NCBI RefSeq assembly: GCF_023283895.1
Contig: NZ_JAKILB010000001.1
Span: 558,001 to 622,000, forward strand
DNA length: 64,000 nt
Direction: 5' to 3'
From: Shewanella pneumatophori
GTDB taxonomy: Bacteria; Pseudomonadota; Gammaproteobacteria; Enterobacterales; Shewanellaceae
Under the pieces are notes generated by a model. That model was given only the letters and a program-made list of their open reading frames with translations, did no database searches and was not told where the DNA came from. Below are positions 47,529-56,872 of the stretch, piece by piece. How positions within the stretch are numbered: position 1 is the stretch's first letter; each line of letters starts with the position of its first letter. The position numbers and the translations under genes were made by a program.

Positions 47529-50045
47529 TTAGAACTTCATGGTTACACCAGCGAAGTATGTACGACCGATTACATCGTAAACTTCTGGTACTGTACCGCC
47601 GTCACTACCGTTAGAAACTTTTGACGGCTCTTCATCAGTAAAGTTCTTAACACCAGCGCTTAGCATCCAAGCATCATTGATGAAGTAAGATGCTGATAGG
47701 TTGTGGTAAAGAACAGAATCTACCTTATCACCTGTTGCTAGGTCATCCATTTCACCGATATAACGGTTGAAGTACATTACAGTCCAGTCATCTTGACCCG
47801 CTTTGATGCTGAAGTTGTTACGAACTTCTGCGTAAGCACCGAAGTTACCATCGATTGTACCAGTGTAGTCTTTACCGTCTTGCTCGAAGTTCAACAAGTA
47901 AGTTGTATCGTTGCTTACGGTCCAGTCTAGGCTCAATGCCTCAAAGTTATAGGCTAAGTTGAAGTCAATACCGCTTGTATCTTGGAAACCAACGTTAGTT
48001 AGTGAGTTGGTCAAGTTAGACAAATCACCATCTGCACCAATGTTGAATGTTTCACAAGCTGATGCGTCACCTGCATAACACGCATCGATACCAGCTTGCG
48101 TGTCAAGACGCGTAATTGCGTTCTTCACTTTAAAGCGCCAGTAATCAACAGTTAGCGACATACCATCTACATAGCTTGGCGAGTAAACTAAACCAGCAGT
48201 GTATGACTCAGACTCTTCAGGCTTAAGATCTTCATCAGAAGTACGGTTTACTAAGATCTGTGGGTCTTTTTCGTTACCCCATGGATCGACTAGGTAATCG
48301 TAAGAACCTGAGTTACCACCATATAGCTCGCTTACACTTGGTGCACGGAAACCTGTTGCCGCTACTGTACGTAGCATTAAGTCATCAGTTGCTTCGTAAG
48401 TAAGACCAATCTTCCAAGTTGATGCATTACCAAATGTTGAGTAGTCATCAAAACGTAGTGCAAATTCACCGGTTAGTTTATCAGTAAATGGTACGCTAAC
48501 TTCTTGGAATACAGAGATAACATTGTAGCTACCATCTGTTGGATCTTGCTGAGCAGCTGTACTTTCACCCGCTACAACAATTGGGTCTGGATTATAGTAA
48601 CCGCTCTCGTAGCGATACTCTGCACCAATTGCGAATGCTACTGCACCAGCGTCTAAGTCAAATAACTCACCATTTAGACCTGCTGAGAATACATGCTGCT
48701 CGTTACCACCGTCAGCTTGCTCGTCATAAGAAACGCTGTTTAGTAGATCTTGATCCGTCATTGGCTGGCCAGTTAACCAAGGATCTTGGTCAGCATAGAT
48801 AGCATCTGCCATCAAGTTAGCGTTAATTGAGTTCTCTACGCCAGTCTTAGCTTTGTTATTACCGTATGTGTACGAAGCATCCCAGTTCATACCAGTATTA
48901 ATATCTAACGAGCCTTCAAGACCTGCTGAAATACGCCATGTATCAGTATCCTGATTATAAATACGAGGACCTACATCATTCATACGCTTTCTGTAGTTAA
49001 CTTGGCCGTTCTTATCTGGAGTAATCCCCGCATCAATCATGTCTTGATCAAGTTCTAGACATGTCATAGGGTCTTGTCCAGCTTCACAAACATCTAACAT
49101 GATATTTGCTGGCTGCGGCGCTAATTGCTGGTTTGACTTACGCTTGGTATATAAGATGTCACCGGTCATTACGATGTCATCGCCTAGCTCTTGAGTCATG
49201 TTTGCAAATAAGCTGTAACGCTTGCTTGGTGTTTGATAGAAACTGTCTTGAGTAAAGTCGTAACCTTCTTCACGGTCTACCCAGTTGCCATTCTCATCTT
49301 TAACTTTACCGCCCAAAGAACCGTTCGGAATGAATGAACTATTACCTGGATCAGTCCAATCACGATCAGATTGAATTACACCTTTACGCTCTGAGTAAGC
49401 GGCACCGAAGGTATAGTTACCAGTATCTGTGTTAAAACCGTATAATGCGCTGATCTCGCCATTTTCGCCATCGCTCTTATCGGTCATACCGCCTTGAACG
49501 TCAACTTGGAAGCCTTCGAAATCTTTCTTAGTGATAATGTTTACTACACCAGCAATAGCATCAGAACCATATACTGCAGAAGCACCATCTTTTAGAATTT
49601 CTACACGAGCAATCATTGCTACAGGAATAGAGTTAAGATCGACAGAACTGTTTGCGCCTGAACCAGAGTTAACCATACGACGGCCGTTCAAAAGTACTAA
49701 TGTACGTTGTGAACCCATACCACGTAGATCAACCTGCGCTACACCGTCTGCGCCGTTGTTAGTGCTTGAACCTACTGCTTTACCGCCCATAGATGTTTGG
49801 GCTTGAAGTAGTTCGTCAACAGTAGTAAAACCTTCAGCACGAATTTCTTCAGCACCAATAACGGTTACTGGAGAAGCTGTTTCCATATCTTGACGTTGGA
49901 TACGGGAGCCGGTGACAGCGATGCGTTCTACATCTGCACCCGCTTCTTCAGCTAAGGCTATGCTAGATGTTGCAAATGCAGTGGTTGAAACCGAAGCAAT
50001 CAAGCCAAACTTGATTGCAGAGGCCAATTTAGATGGTCTGTTCAT
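47529..50045 (-). CDS. TonB-dependent outer-membrane receptor
   Basis: 838 aa with a signal peptide ending near ALA-EEA. After it comes VERIAVTGSRIQRQDMETASPVTVI, the TonB box/plug start common to Shewanella and Alteromonas receptors. The plug domain occupies about residues 50-170 (LVLLNGRRMV, VEILKDGASAVYGSDAIAGVVNI), and a 22-strand barrel runs to the C-terminal GRTYFAGVTMKF ending in Phe. The substrate cannot be read from sequence; receptors with this start often import peptides or saccharides. Two CRP-like sites lie upstream. No Fur box seen, arguing against a simple siderophore role. Confidence 0.9.
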   Translation of the reverse strand: MNRPSKLASAIKFGLIASVSTTAFATSSIALAEEAGADVERIAVTGSRIQRQDMETASPVTVIGAEEIRAEGFTTVDELLQAQTSMGGKAVGSSTNNGADGVAQVDLRGMGSQRTLVLLNGRRMVNSGSGANSSVDLNSIPVAMIARVEILKDGASAVYGSDAIAGVVNIITKKDFEGFQVDVQGGMTDKSDGENGEISALYGFNTDTGNYTFGAAYSERKGVIQSDRDWTDPGNSSFIPNGSLGGKVKDENGNWVDREEGYDFTQDSFYQTPSKRYSLFANMTQELGDDIVMTGDILYTKRKSNQQLAPQPANIMLDVCEAGQDPMTCLELDQDMIDAGITPDKNGQVNYRKRMNDVGPRIYNQDTDTWRISAGLEGSLDINTGMNWDASYTYGNNKAKTGVENSINANLMADAIYADQDPWLTGQPMTDQDLLNSVSYDEQADGGNEQHVFSAGLNGELFDLDAGAVAFAIGAEYRYESGYYNPDPIVVAGESTAAQQDPTDGSYNVISVFQEVSVPFTDKLTGEFALRFDDYSTFGNASTWKIGLTYEATDDLMLRTVAATGFRAPSVSELYGGNSGSYDYLVDPWGNEKDPQILVNRTSDEDLKPEESESYTAGLVYSPSYVDGMSLTVDYWRFKVKNAITRLDTQAGIDACYAGDASACETFNIGADGDLSNLTNSLTNVGFQDTSGIDFNLAYNFEALSLDWTVSNDTTYLLNFEQDGKDYTGTIDGNFGAYAEVRNNFSIKAGQDDWTVMYFNRYIGEMDDLATGDKVDSVLYHNLSASYFINDAWMLSAGVKNFTDEEPSKVSNGSDGGTVPEVYDVIGRTYFAGVTMKF

Positions 50046-50226
50046 TATGTTGTACTCCCTAACCTAATTATTTTTATATACGTCATTTGTTATTCCTGAC
50101 GTTGGTATCGATACTGCAATTTCACGTTTCAAGCGTCAATCGAGCAATTTATTAACCATTCACAAGCAATGGTTAATAAAAGGTAAACAAAAGGAAAATC
50201 AACATAACAAACAAACAATCAAACAG

Positions 50227-50242
50227 TGTGAGTTACATCACG
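50227..50242. promoter_or_regulatory. CRP-like site 1
   Basis: TGTGA-GTTACA-TCACG: nine of ten half-site positions match the CRP consensus, with the standard 6-base gap; about 180 bases before the receptor ATG. Confidence 0.5.
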
Positions 50243-50330
50243 CACTAGTGGTAAAAACTGTATAAGATAAAAATGCCAGTTCTTTTGACCAAAACTAACG
50301 CAACCTTTTATTAACCAAGCCAAACAACAG

Positions 50331-50352
50331 AAGTGTGACGCGCGTCACACTT
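50331..50352. promoter_or_regulatory. CRP-like site 2, perfect 22-bp palindrome
   Basis: Arms AAGTGTGACGC and GCGTCACACTT. The core TGTGA-CGCGCG-TCACA has perfect CRP half-sites and spacing; the central CGCGCG is unusual. Confidence 0.55.
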
Positions 50353-50658
50353 TTAACTTGGTAAATTTAGTAAAGACAGCTAACAAAGTTTAAATTGTTA
50401 GATATTGCTCATGTTTTTATAGGCAAAATTAGCGTAGCGGTAAGCGTGGGTTAAGCTAAAAGGCAGGCTGTATCACGTAAATGTGAAAAAATGTTGCATG
50501 AAAAATCAAGATGTGGACAGAGTAAATACTAAGTTGTAATCGCATAAAAAATCATATGTCTTACAAATTATAGCGATTGGTTGAAAAGAGAGACCTTAAA
50601 GAAAACAGGTCTTGCTATTACTTGTTACTAACTATTAATAAGTACCGCTAATGCAAAA

Positions 50659-51078
50659 CTACTGATAGTTAACTTCAATTGTATACTGGATGCTTTTGTT
50701 ACCTTCGGTTGCACTTTTCGTTATTGAAAGTTCTCCTCCTATATAAAGCTCAGTTGTAGCCGTAGACAATAAGATTGATATTGACTGCTGTCCGTTGGGC
50801 AGAATAGGCTTGAACTTAACTTCATTATTTTCGGCGCTATTAACCTTGATCTGCACCTGCTGTGAACTGCTGCCATTAACAATTAGCTTGCCTAACGAAT
50901 AGTTGCTGCCTGCACAAGCATTCCCCTTATAACCTGTGTCTGTCACTTCACAAACTCCTTGCGGGATATTATAGATCTCACCCATTTCCAAAGGCTTAGC
51001 TTGCTCAATAGACACTGGCAGAACTAAATTAAAATGAGCATGAGCAATTGCTGTCGCCAAGCAAAATAGTCGCTGCAT
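50659..51078 (-). CDS. DUF4402 minor pilin/adhesin-like subunit
   Basis: 139 aa with a short signal peptide (cleavage near AHA-HF) and a DUF4402-like body: NLVLPVSIEQAKPLEMGEIYNI, then a Cys pair (GVCEVTD...NACAGS) and a C-terminal strand IQYTIEVNYQ with a Tyr next to the end, as in chaperone-usher subunits. It is last in the cluster, after the usher, by 159 bases, so it is probably a minor or tip subunit. Divergent from the first pilin (55225-55692), but the Cys pair and strand order match. Confidence 0.7.
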   Translation of the reverse strand: MQRLFCLATAIAHAHFNLVLPVSIEQAKPLEMGEIYNIPQGVCEVTDTGYKGNACAGSNYSLGKLIVNGSSSQQVQIKVNSAENNEVKFKPILPNGQQSISILLSTATTELYIGGELSITKSATEGNKSIQYTIEVNYQ

Positions 51079-51237
51079 ATGATTTTCTCAACAGTTCATA
51101 GGAGGAGTTCGTTAACTATAGTTGCGTACCAAGATATTTCTAGCGCTTATATCTGTTCAAAAAGTCTTGAAGTACTCAAAGCTGTCGAAAATAAAGCAAT
51201 AAAATCTGAATTTCTCAAGCTAAAGCCAGTTTCGTCA

Positions 51238-54200
51238 TTAATCAGCAAGCGCTAACTGCGGCAACTGCAAAAACTCACCAGGCATTAACTTCACGCTGCG
51301 AATAGGCTCACTGTCTAAAAAGAGTTGGTAGTCTCCTGGAAGGATTTGATCAAAGATGAATATTCCATCATATTCAACCCGCGCTTGATAAGTTTTATCG
51401 CTGTTTGATGATTGCAGCTCTAACAATTTTCCTGTTGCTGCTAAACCGCTTTGTTGCCAAACAACCTCTCCTTCGACTTCAGCGGTATACATAACAGGAA
51501 ACAAGATAGGTTGAATATGTCCAGGATGCGGGTTAACACTAATAATATGTGCCGCTGGCAGTAAAAATGGATCGGCCAAGCTATTTTCATTCAATGTTAA
51601 CTTTTGCTGCCTATTGGTTTGTAGCTGAGTAACAAGTAGCTCACCGTTTTGATCAGTTTGTTTATTTGATTGACTATGTCCCGAGAATCTAAGTCCGGAT
51701 ATTGGTTGTTCTTCCGCTTCAAATTCACCATTTGCGTTATCATCTTGGAAAGCGATGATTTTTACCGTTCCCGTATTGATATAGCTCATTCTATCGATAA
51801 GCCAACGATCTTGCTCTGTATCCCATAATAGTGCGCTATTCCACTTCATTTGTGCGAACCAATCTCCATTGGATGCATTATCAACATCTAACCGCAAACT
51901 GCCAAAATCGAAAAAATAAGCAATGGAGTTTCGTATACTAAACTCAGTGTCACTATTAGGTTGATAACGCAGTTCAACTTGATAGTTAGCATTATCATTA
52001 ATAGCAGTATTTAGATTTGATACCCATTGGTTTAAAGTCAATTCAGGGGAAATCTCTACATCAACATAACTACGTACTTGCCAATCGTTTAACCTACCTG
52101 AAATTGCAATTCTATCGCTCCAGCTATCAAGCTTGTTTAAACTGGACCAGCGAAGTTCGTTGCTTAAGGACAAAGAGTACAGTTGACCAGATAGTAGGAA
52201 GTTTGCTTGTGCATTGTCGCTACCAAAATTGAGCGCCTGCCAGCGAGCATTCAGTCCCCAATTCAATCCAAGATCTGCAAAAGAACCGCTTAAACTGGTA
52301 AATGCCTCTTGCTTGATCCGACCGCCAACATTATCCCAGGTTGAATAATTACTGTACTTTTGCCACTCTGCTTGCCAATCGATATCACTTTGACTGCCTT
52401 GGATGGCTGCGCTCGTTGCGTAGCCTTGTTCGCTTTGAACATAATTTAGCTGAATTAACTGAGCATCACCCACATAATTAACCGATAAACGCGGTAAAAA
52501 CTGCCATTGCTTAAATTCATCTTGTTGCTGGACCAAAGCTAAGCCAAGAGTCATATCTTCTCTAGCTGCCCAGTTTATATCTGCATAATATTGTTTTAAG
52601 TCATCTTGTTCGCGGGAAATGCCGCCAACATTAACTCCGATACTTCCTTTTTCGAGTACTGAGCTATCAAGTAGTTTACTAAAAGATTCGACGCGACTTT
52701 CACCGTTAGGCCCATAAAAACGCAATTGATACTGGTTTAAACCAATATAATATGGCACCTCAATAAAGCGATACAGTCCATCAGATTGCACGCGTTGTAC
52801 GCCAACTAAAGTATTATTACGATAAAGTTCTACATCCCAGCCCGGCTCCAACTCCCCATCAACAACTATGGTACGTAGATCTGCTGTAAACTTAGTGCCT
52901 GCGCTAACTGTAAAGCCAGCACCTCGAGTTGAAGAAGAAACCAAAGATAGGCTGTGGCTATCAACATCACCCAAACGGTAAAAATTGATCCATTGATCTT
53001 GGACAACTCTTTCAAGGTAGCCATTAAAGGTTGCTCCGCTATCTGTTTGAGAATATGCCGCATAACTGTTGTGGCCAAATAGATCTGTCCTAGCCTGTAT
53101 ATAACTGTCTAATTCAGTTTTAGCGTCACCATTGAATGATTGCGTCCTTACACCTAGATCGACATTCAGTGCTAAATCACCAACAACTGCATATTCTTTA
53201 TTAACAGCTCGTACAGTTCGCTCATCTGCGCTGTTTTTCTGTGCATTGAATAACTGGTATTTTTTTTGTCTTTCAATTAATTGGCTAAGAGGGATATTCT
53301 CCGAAGCTGCTATTTCAAACTTTTGCCTCGCTGAATCAAAGTTAATATCAATACCAAATAGCTGTTGCAATATTTTCGTCTCAATATAGAGATCCCAGCT
53401 ATCATGATAAATCACCGATGATGTTACGCTGCAATCGTATCCTTGATTCCAAAACAGCATCAACTGCTGATCTATTTGTATCGTTTTCGACTCGTCGACG
53501 AACCAGCCATGTACCGACAAAGTCGCGATATCGATTTGCAGCGGTAATAAGAGCTGCTCAACAATAAACTCTAAAGGTAAATAAATGCGGCCATTATTTT
53601 GATAAGCGAACATTTCATTACTTAACAACATATCAGCATAAAATAGTTGGGTTACCAGAAATTGGGCTTCGTCAGCCATCTGATTTGTATATGGAATAGC
53701 TAGCTGATGCGCACAAGCATTAATCTCTGTCTGAGATTGAGCCACGGAATTAGCCGGTAACACTGGCATTTGCGGATCTTCAGAGAAGGTAGGCTCAGCG
53801 GCCTTTTGATTATTATATGGATTATATTGCTGTGGCGAAGCAGTTGATAAGCTTGCAATACTGCTTTGTTTGACTGAAGAATTTTCTGAGACCGTTTCAA
53901 GATTGCCATCAAATGGTTCACCAACGATGGATTGATCCGCTGTCGTCTTTGTTACCACTCTATCTTTATTGCTGTTATGCTGCGCTAATAATCTTGTATC
54001 AGGCCTTAATTGCGTTTTCTGGGCCGATGAAACTTGCGGTACTTTTTCGGGCTGAGTAACTGTTGTTACAATAGTTTGCTGTTGGCTATTGAGCGAATTT
54101 TCAGATGGGGTGTCGTTAACAATAGTCGCCGTTGCAGAGTCCATCTCTATGATAGCTAAAGGCGTAAACGTTTTTAGATTAGCGTCATTAACAGGTTCGT

Positions 54201-54309
54201 TTCTTGATATGCCTTGTGATACTGGTTTGGGCGCAAGTAACGCGATCAGAAATATCGCTGCTAAAGTAAGCCAGCGACAACACTGTAAAATGCCAAGTAG
54301 CGCGTTCAA
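51238..54309 (-). CDS. Divergent fimbrial outer-membrane usher with long N-terminal linker
   Basis: 1023 aa. An N-terminal hydrophobic segment (about residues 12-30, signal peptide or anchor) is followed by about 160 residues of Ser/Thr/Gln-rich linker, unusual for ushers. The remainder resembles a CS1/alternate-type usher: an N-terminal domain (about 200-340), a barrel with IVVDGELEPGWDVELYRNNTLVGVQRVQSDGLYRFIEVPYYIGLNQYQLRFYGPNGE (the plug-region signature, about 480-540), and C-terminal Ig/SdrD-like modules (DDNANGEFEAEEQPISG; GIFIFDQILPGDYQLF). Starts with TTG, no Shine-Dalgarno, in the same frame as the chaperone stop codon two codons before it. Confidence 0.75.
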   Translation of the reverse strand: MNALLGILQCCRWLTLAAIFLIALLAPKPVSQGISRNEPVNDANLKTFTPLAIIEMDSATATIVNDTPSENSLNSQQQTIVTTVTQPEKVPQVSSAQKTQLRPDTRLLAQHNSNKDRVVTKTTADQSIVGEPFDGNLETVSENSSVKQSSIASLSTASPQQYNPYNNQKAAEPTFSEDPQMPVLPANSVAQSQTEINACAHQLAIPYTNQMADEAQFLVTQLFYADMLLSNEMFAYQNNGRIYLPLEFIVEQLLLPLQIDIATLSVHGWFVDESKTIQIDQQLMLFWNQGYDCSVTSSVIYHDSWDLYIETKILQQLFGIDINFDSARQKFEIAASENIPLSQLIERQKKYQLFNAQKNSADERTVRAVNKEYAVVGDLALNVDLGVRTQSFNGDAKTELDSYIQARTDLFGHNSYAAYSQTDSGATFNGYLERVVQDQWINFYRLGDVDSHSLSLVSSSTRGAGFTVSAGTKFTADLRTIVVDGELEPGWDVELYRNNTLVGVQRVQSDGLYRFIEVPYYIGLNQYQLRFYGPNGESRVESFSKLLDSSVLEKGSIGVNVGGISREQDDLKQYYADINWAAREDMTLGLALVQQQDEFKQWQFLPRLSVNYVGDAQLIQLNYVQSEQGYATSAAIQGSQSDIDWQAEWQKYSNYSTWDNVGGRIKQEAFTSLSGSFADLGLNWGLNARWQALNFGSDNAQANFLLSGQLYSLSLSNELRWSSLNKLDSWSDRIAISGRLNDWQVRSYVDVEISPELTLNQWVSNLNTAINDNANYQVELRYQPNSDTEFSIRNSIAYFFDFGSLRLDVDNASNGDWFAQMKWNSALLWDTEQDRWLIDRMSYINTGTVKIIAFQDDNANGEFEAEEQPISGLRFSGHSQSNKQTDQNGELLVTQLQTNRQQKLTLNENSLADPFLLPAAHIISVNPHPGHIQPILFPVMYTAEVEGEVVWQQSGLAATGKLLELQSSNSDKTYQARVEYDGIFIFDQILPGDYQLFLDSEPIRSVKLMPGEFLQLPQLALAD

Positions 54310-54315
54310 AGTCGG

Positions 54316-55098
54316 CTATATTATCAAGTTAGCCTCTACGGTTTTTGCTTGAAAAAGCGAGTCATTCTCTTGATAACGAATAAGTAACTTGGTCCCTGCA
54401 GCAACAGGCTGATTCAAAGGTATTGAAAACTGGCGTTGGTTAACCTCGGTATAAATGGCGACATTTTTATTTGCCCCGACGATTTGCTTGGTTTGCGGAT
54501 TAATCACCTCTATATCACCAATGCTACTGCGCTCACCAGTTCTTCGCAGAGTCACCTCAATAGTTTGCTTAGTGCTATTAACCGCGCTTTTTTCAATTGT
54601 AAGCTCGCTAGTTAAATCCCCTACTCGCATCACAACTGGGATAGCAACTTTCATATAAGCAGAAATAGACAAACTGAATGTGTCAGTACTTTGTTCTGTT
54701 GCATCAGTGCTACTTTTAGGTGCTAAAGGGATCTGATGAAAAACGATATAACTTCGATATTCGCCTTGGACAATATTTCTCGGTAAACGAGCAGCTAAAC
54801 GAACTCGTACTCCCTGCTCAGGCTCTATATTAACTCGACGGGGTGAATAACGTACAAAACTTGCTAGCGAGTGGGTAACTTCTTGCTTTGATAATTCGAC
54901 ATACTCGCCATTGCTGAGCATTTTTTTATCTTCAAAATAGATATTGTAGCGAGCAGAACTCTTACTTTTATTGACTAAAGAGAAAACAGCACTGGTATTT
55001 TTGCGGTCAAGTTCTACACGAGTAGGGTTAACAAGTAGGTTGGCAGAGGCATTAAACGCCAAAAGTGAAGCAATACAGCAAAGTAAAATTTTTTTCAT
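54316..55098 (-). CDS. PapD-like periplasmic fimbrial chaperone
   Basis: 260 aa with a signal peptide (cleavage near ASA-NL). The first Ig domain has NPTRVELDRKNTSAVFSLVNKS and SLASFVRYSPRRVNIEPEQGVRVRL, the G1-strand and basic residues that cap pilin subunits; YRSYIVFHQIP follows. The second domain runs about residues 150-260. It lies 126 bases after the pilin and directly before the usher. Member of the CS1/alternate branch by appearance rather than FGS/FGL; subclass uncertain. Confidence 0.8.
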   Translation of the reverse strand: MKKILLCCIASLLAFNASANLLVNPTRVELDRKNTSAVFSLVNKSKSSARYNIYFEDKKMLSNGEYVELSKQEVTHSLASFVRYSPRRVNIEPEQGVRVRLAARLPRNIVQGEYRSYIVFHQIPLAPKSSTDATEQSTDTFSLSISAYMKVAIPVVMRVGDLTSELTIEKSAVNSTKQTIEVTLRRTGERSSIGDIEVINPQTKQIVGANKNVAIYTEVNQRQFSIPLNQPVAAGTKLLIRYQENDSLFQAKTVEANLII

Positions 55099-55224
55099 AT
55101 GTACGCCTAGCTAATATACGAGGTTTACCCTCTTTTATTGTTTTAAATAGCTTACTTCGGCACCGACAATCGTCGATTAAAATAGGGACTAAAAAGTCAT
55201 TTTACTTATAGCCCCTTAAAAGAT

Positions 55225-55692
55225 TTAGTAAGTCACGCTCAATGTATAAGATAGTGCGTGAGTACCAGCGGTCGCGTCCGCTGCAGTGATAGCAAGGTTT
55301 CCAGCTACATTAATCGATGCCGTGTTACCAGATATTGTTTCAGAAGCATTAGCAACACTAGGGGTAAACACTACGCCATCTACACTACTGTTTGCGCCTG
55401 ATACAGATACGTTAACAGAGCCATTAGCACCAGTAACGGTGAATACACCAGCAGCTTGTGTCGCGCCGCCAGAAACACATATAGTTCCCGTAGTTCCTCC
55501 GGCAAAATCGACTCCACAATTGCCATCAGCAACAATTGAAACATCACCAAACTCTAGCGCTGTAGCTTCAGTTACAGTTAGTGGGTAGACTAAATTGAAA
55601 TTCGCTGTGCCAGTTGCATCCTCAGCAGTAGCACTAGCAGAAAGTAGTAGTGATGATGCAACAAGAGTAGAAAGTAGTATTTTATTTGTCAT
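55225..55692 (-). CDS. DUF4402 major pilin-like subunit
   Basis: 155 aa, with a signal peptide ending ATA-ED. It has a very Ala/Gly/Ser/Thr/Val-rich beta body, as in structural pilins: NLVYPLTVTEATALEFGDVSIV is the DUF4402 start, with a Cys pair (NCGVDF...TICVSG) and a C-terminal strand ALSYTLSVTY ending in Tyr. First gene of the cluster, with a AGGA site. The long AT-rich region upstream should hold the operon promoter. Confidence 0.82.
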   Translation of the reverse strand: MTNKILLSTLVASSLLLSASATAEDATGTANFNLVYPLTVTEATALEFGDVSIVADGNCGVDFAGGTTGTICVSGGATQAAGVFTVTGANGSVNVSVSGANSSVDGVVFTPSVANASETISGNTASINVAGNLAITAADATAGTHALSYTLSVTY

Positions 55693-56249
55693 TATCCATT
55701 TCCTAAGTTTTATCGATTATTTTCATATTTTCGCTGTGCTAATTAAGGATTATTAAGCCACTGATCTACCGTAGTAATTATCTTTAATGCGTTGCTCGAA
55801 ATAAAACTTATAACAATTTCATTACACTCTTCAATAGCTGCAAACCCTACTTCATAAAACTGTAATAAGATAAAAAATCAATAAAACATAGTCCATAAGT
55901 TCTATGTGGTTTTAAAAAAATGCCAGACAGAATTAAAACCTACTAAACCCAGCCAAAACCAGAATAAACCCTAGATAAATCTCGTATTTGCGGCATTAAT
56001 AATTACTTATTTTTAATGTGGGTTACAAATACTTATAACTTAAACGGCTAATATATAACCATTAAACATAACCCTTTAGTCTAGAGTGAACACTCAAAAA
56101 TATACTTTTGTACTATAAAAAACCTTTTTTAGTCTAATTTTTGAGCGATTGATTACTGTTATTTCTGTCCGGTTGTTATTTTAGCCTTTCCCGAATGTTA
56201 ACTTTTCAGTAACCTAATGAGGCCCATTAAAACAATAACAAGGGGAAAT
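55693..56249. other. Divergent promoter region of the fimbrial block
   Basis: 557 bases, strongly AT-rich, with several runs of A or T. It separates the pilin operon (-) from the secreted protein gene (+). I see no gene and no operator that I can name; promoter elements are too many to choose from. Confidence 0.45.
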
Positions 56250-56762
56250 ATGTTTAATTCATTAAATAGCACAAGACATATCGCTGTTTATCGAGCGGTA
56301 TTGACATTAACAGCCACCCTTATGAGCTACGTTTTAAGTACATCAATAGCCCAGGCTGCGGTTATCATTACAGAGATCCAGCCACTGAAGTACCCGACTA
56401 CAGTAAAGAACTTAAACAAATCCACCGTAGTCATTGTGAATTGGAAAGGTAATCTTGGTGGGGGAACCAACGCAACCTTGCTCGATAACGACTATTACCA
56501 AGGTAAATATTTAGTCACTTCTGACAGCACAAAACCGATAACTATTGAGTTTTTTCAGCTTGCTAATGAAACCAAAGTGAATTTAAAAACGTTGAGAGTT
56601 AGGTATAAGAATAAAACCTATAAGCGTTTTCCAACTGTTGCGCTTGAAAACCCTGGAGTGAATGGAGAAATAATTTCTATTGGTGCTAAAGTCGTGGCGG
56701 GGAAAAAAGCAACTGCTGGGCAAAAGTCCCCGCAATATGTACTCAGAGTAACGGAGCAGTAG
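56250..56762 (+). CDS. Secreted DUF4402-like protein, possible third fimbrial subunit
   Basis: 170 aa with a signal peptide (cleavage near AQA-AV). The mature part is beta-rich and lacks Cys. Its C-terminal half, ISIGAKVVAGKKATAGQKSPQYVLRV, resembles the last strands of DUF4402 proteins, but the similarity is weak. The ATG at 56250 has AAGGGG directly upstream; an earlier ATG at 56217 adds 11 residues and lacks a good site. Faces the pilin operon across a shared promoter region, so a fimbrial role is plausible but inferred. Confidence 0.6.
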   Translation: MFNSLNSTRHIAVYRAVLTLTATLMSYVLSTSIAQAAVIITEIQPLKYPTTVKNLNKSTVVIVNWKGNLGGGTNATLLDNDYYQGKYLVTSDSTKPITIEFFQLANETKVNLKTLRVRYKNKTYKRFPTVALENPGVNGEIISIGAKVVAGKKATAGQKSPQYVLRVTEQ

Positions 56763-56872
56763 CAGTACTGCTCCAATTATGATGACTTATATCGCTATCA
56801 AACCAGCTCAAAAAAGTTAAACATTTCTGCCAATAAGTATGCGCTGACTTAAAATAAGCCTTTTATCAACAG

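Larger units (their letters stand above)
50046..50658. other. Long upstream region of the TonB receptor gene
   Basis: 613 bases without a gene on either strand. It holds two CRP-like sites (listed) and a weak hairpin near 50591-50612 that could end the fimbrial transcript arriving from the right. Confidence 0.5.
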
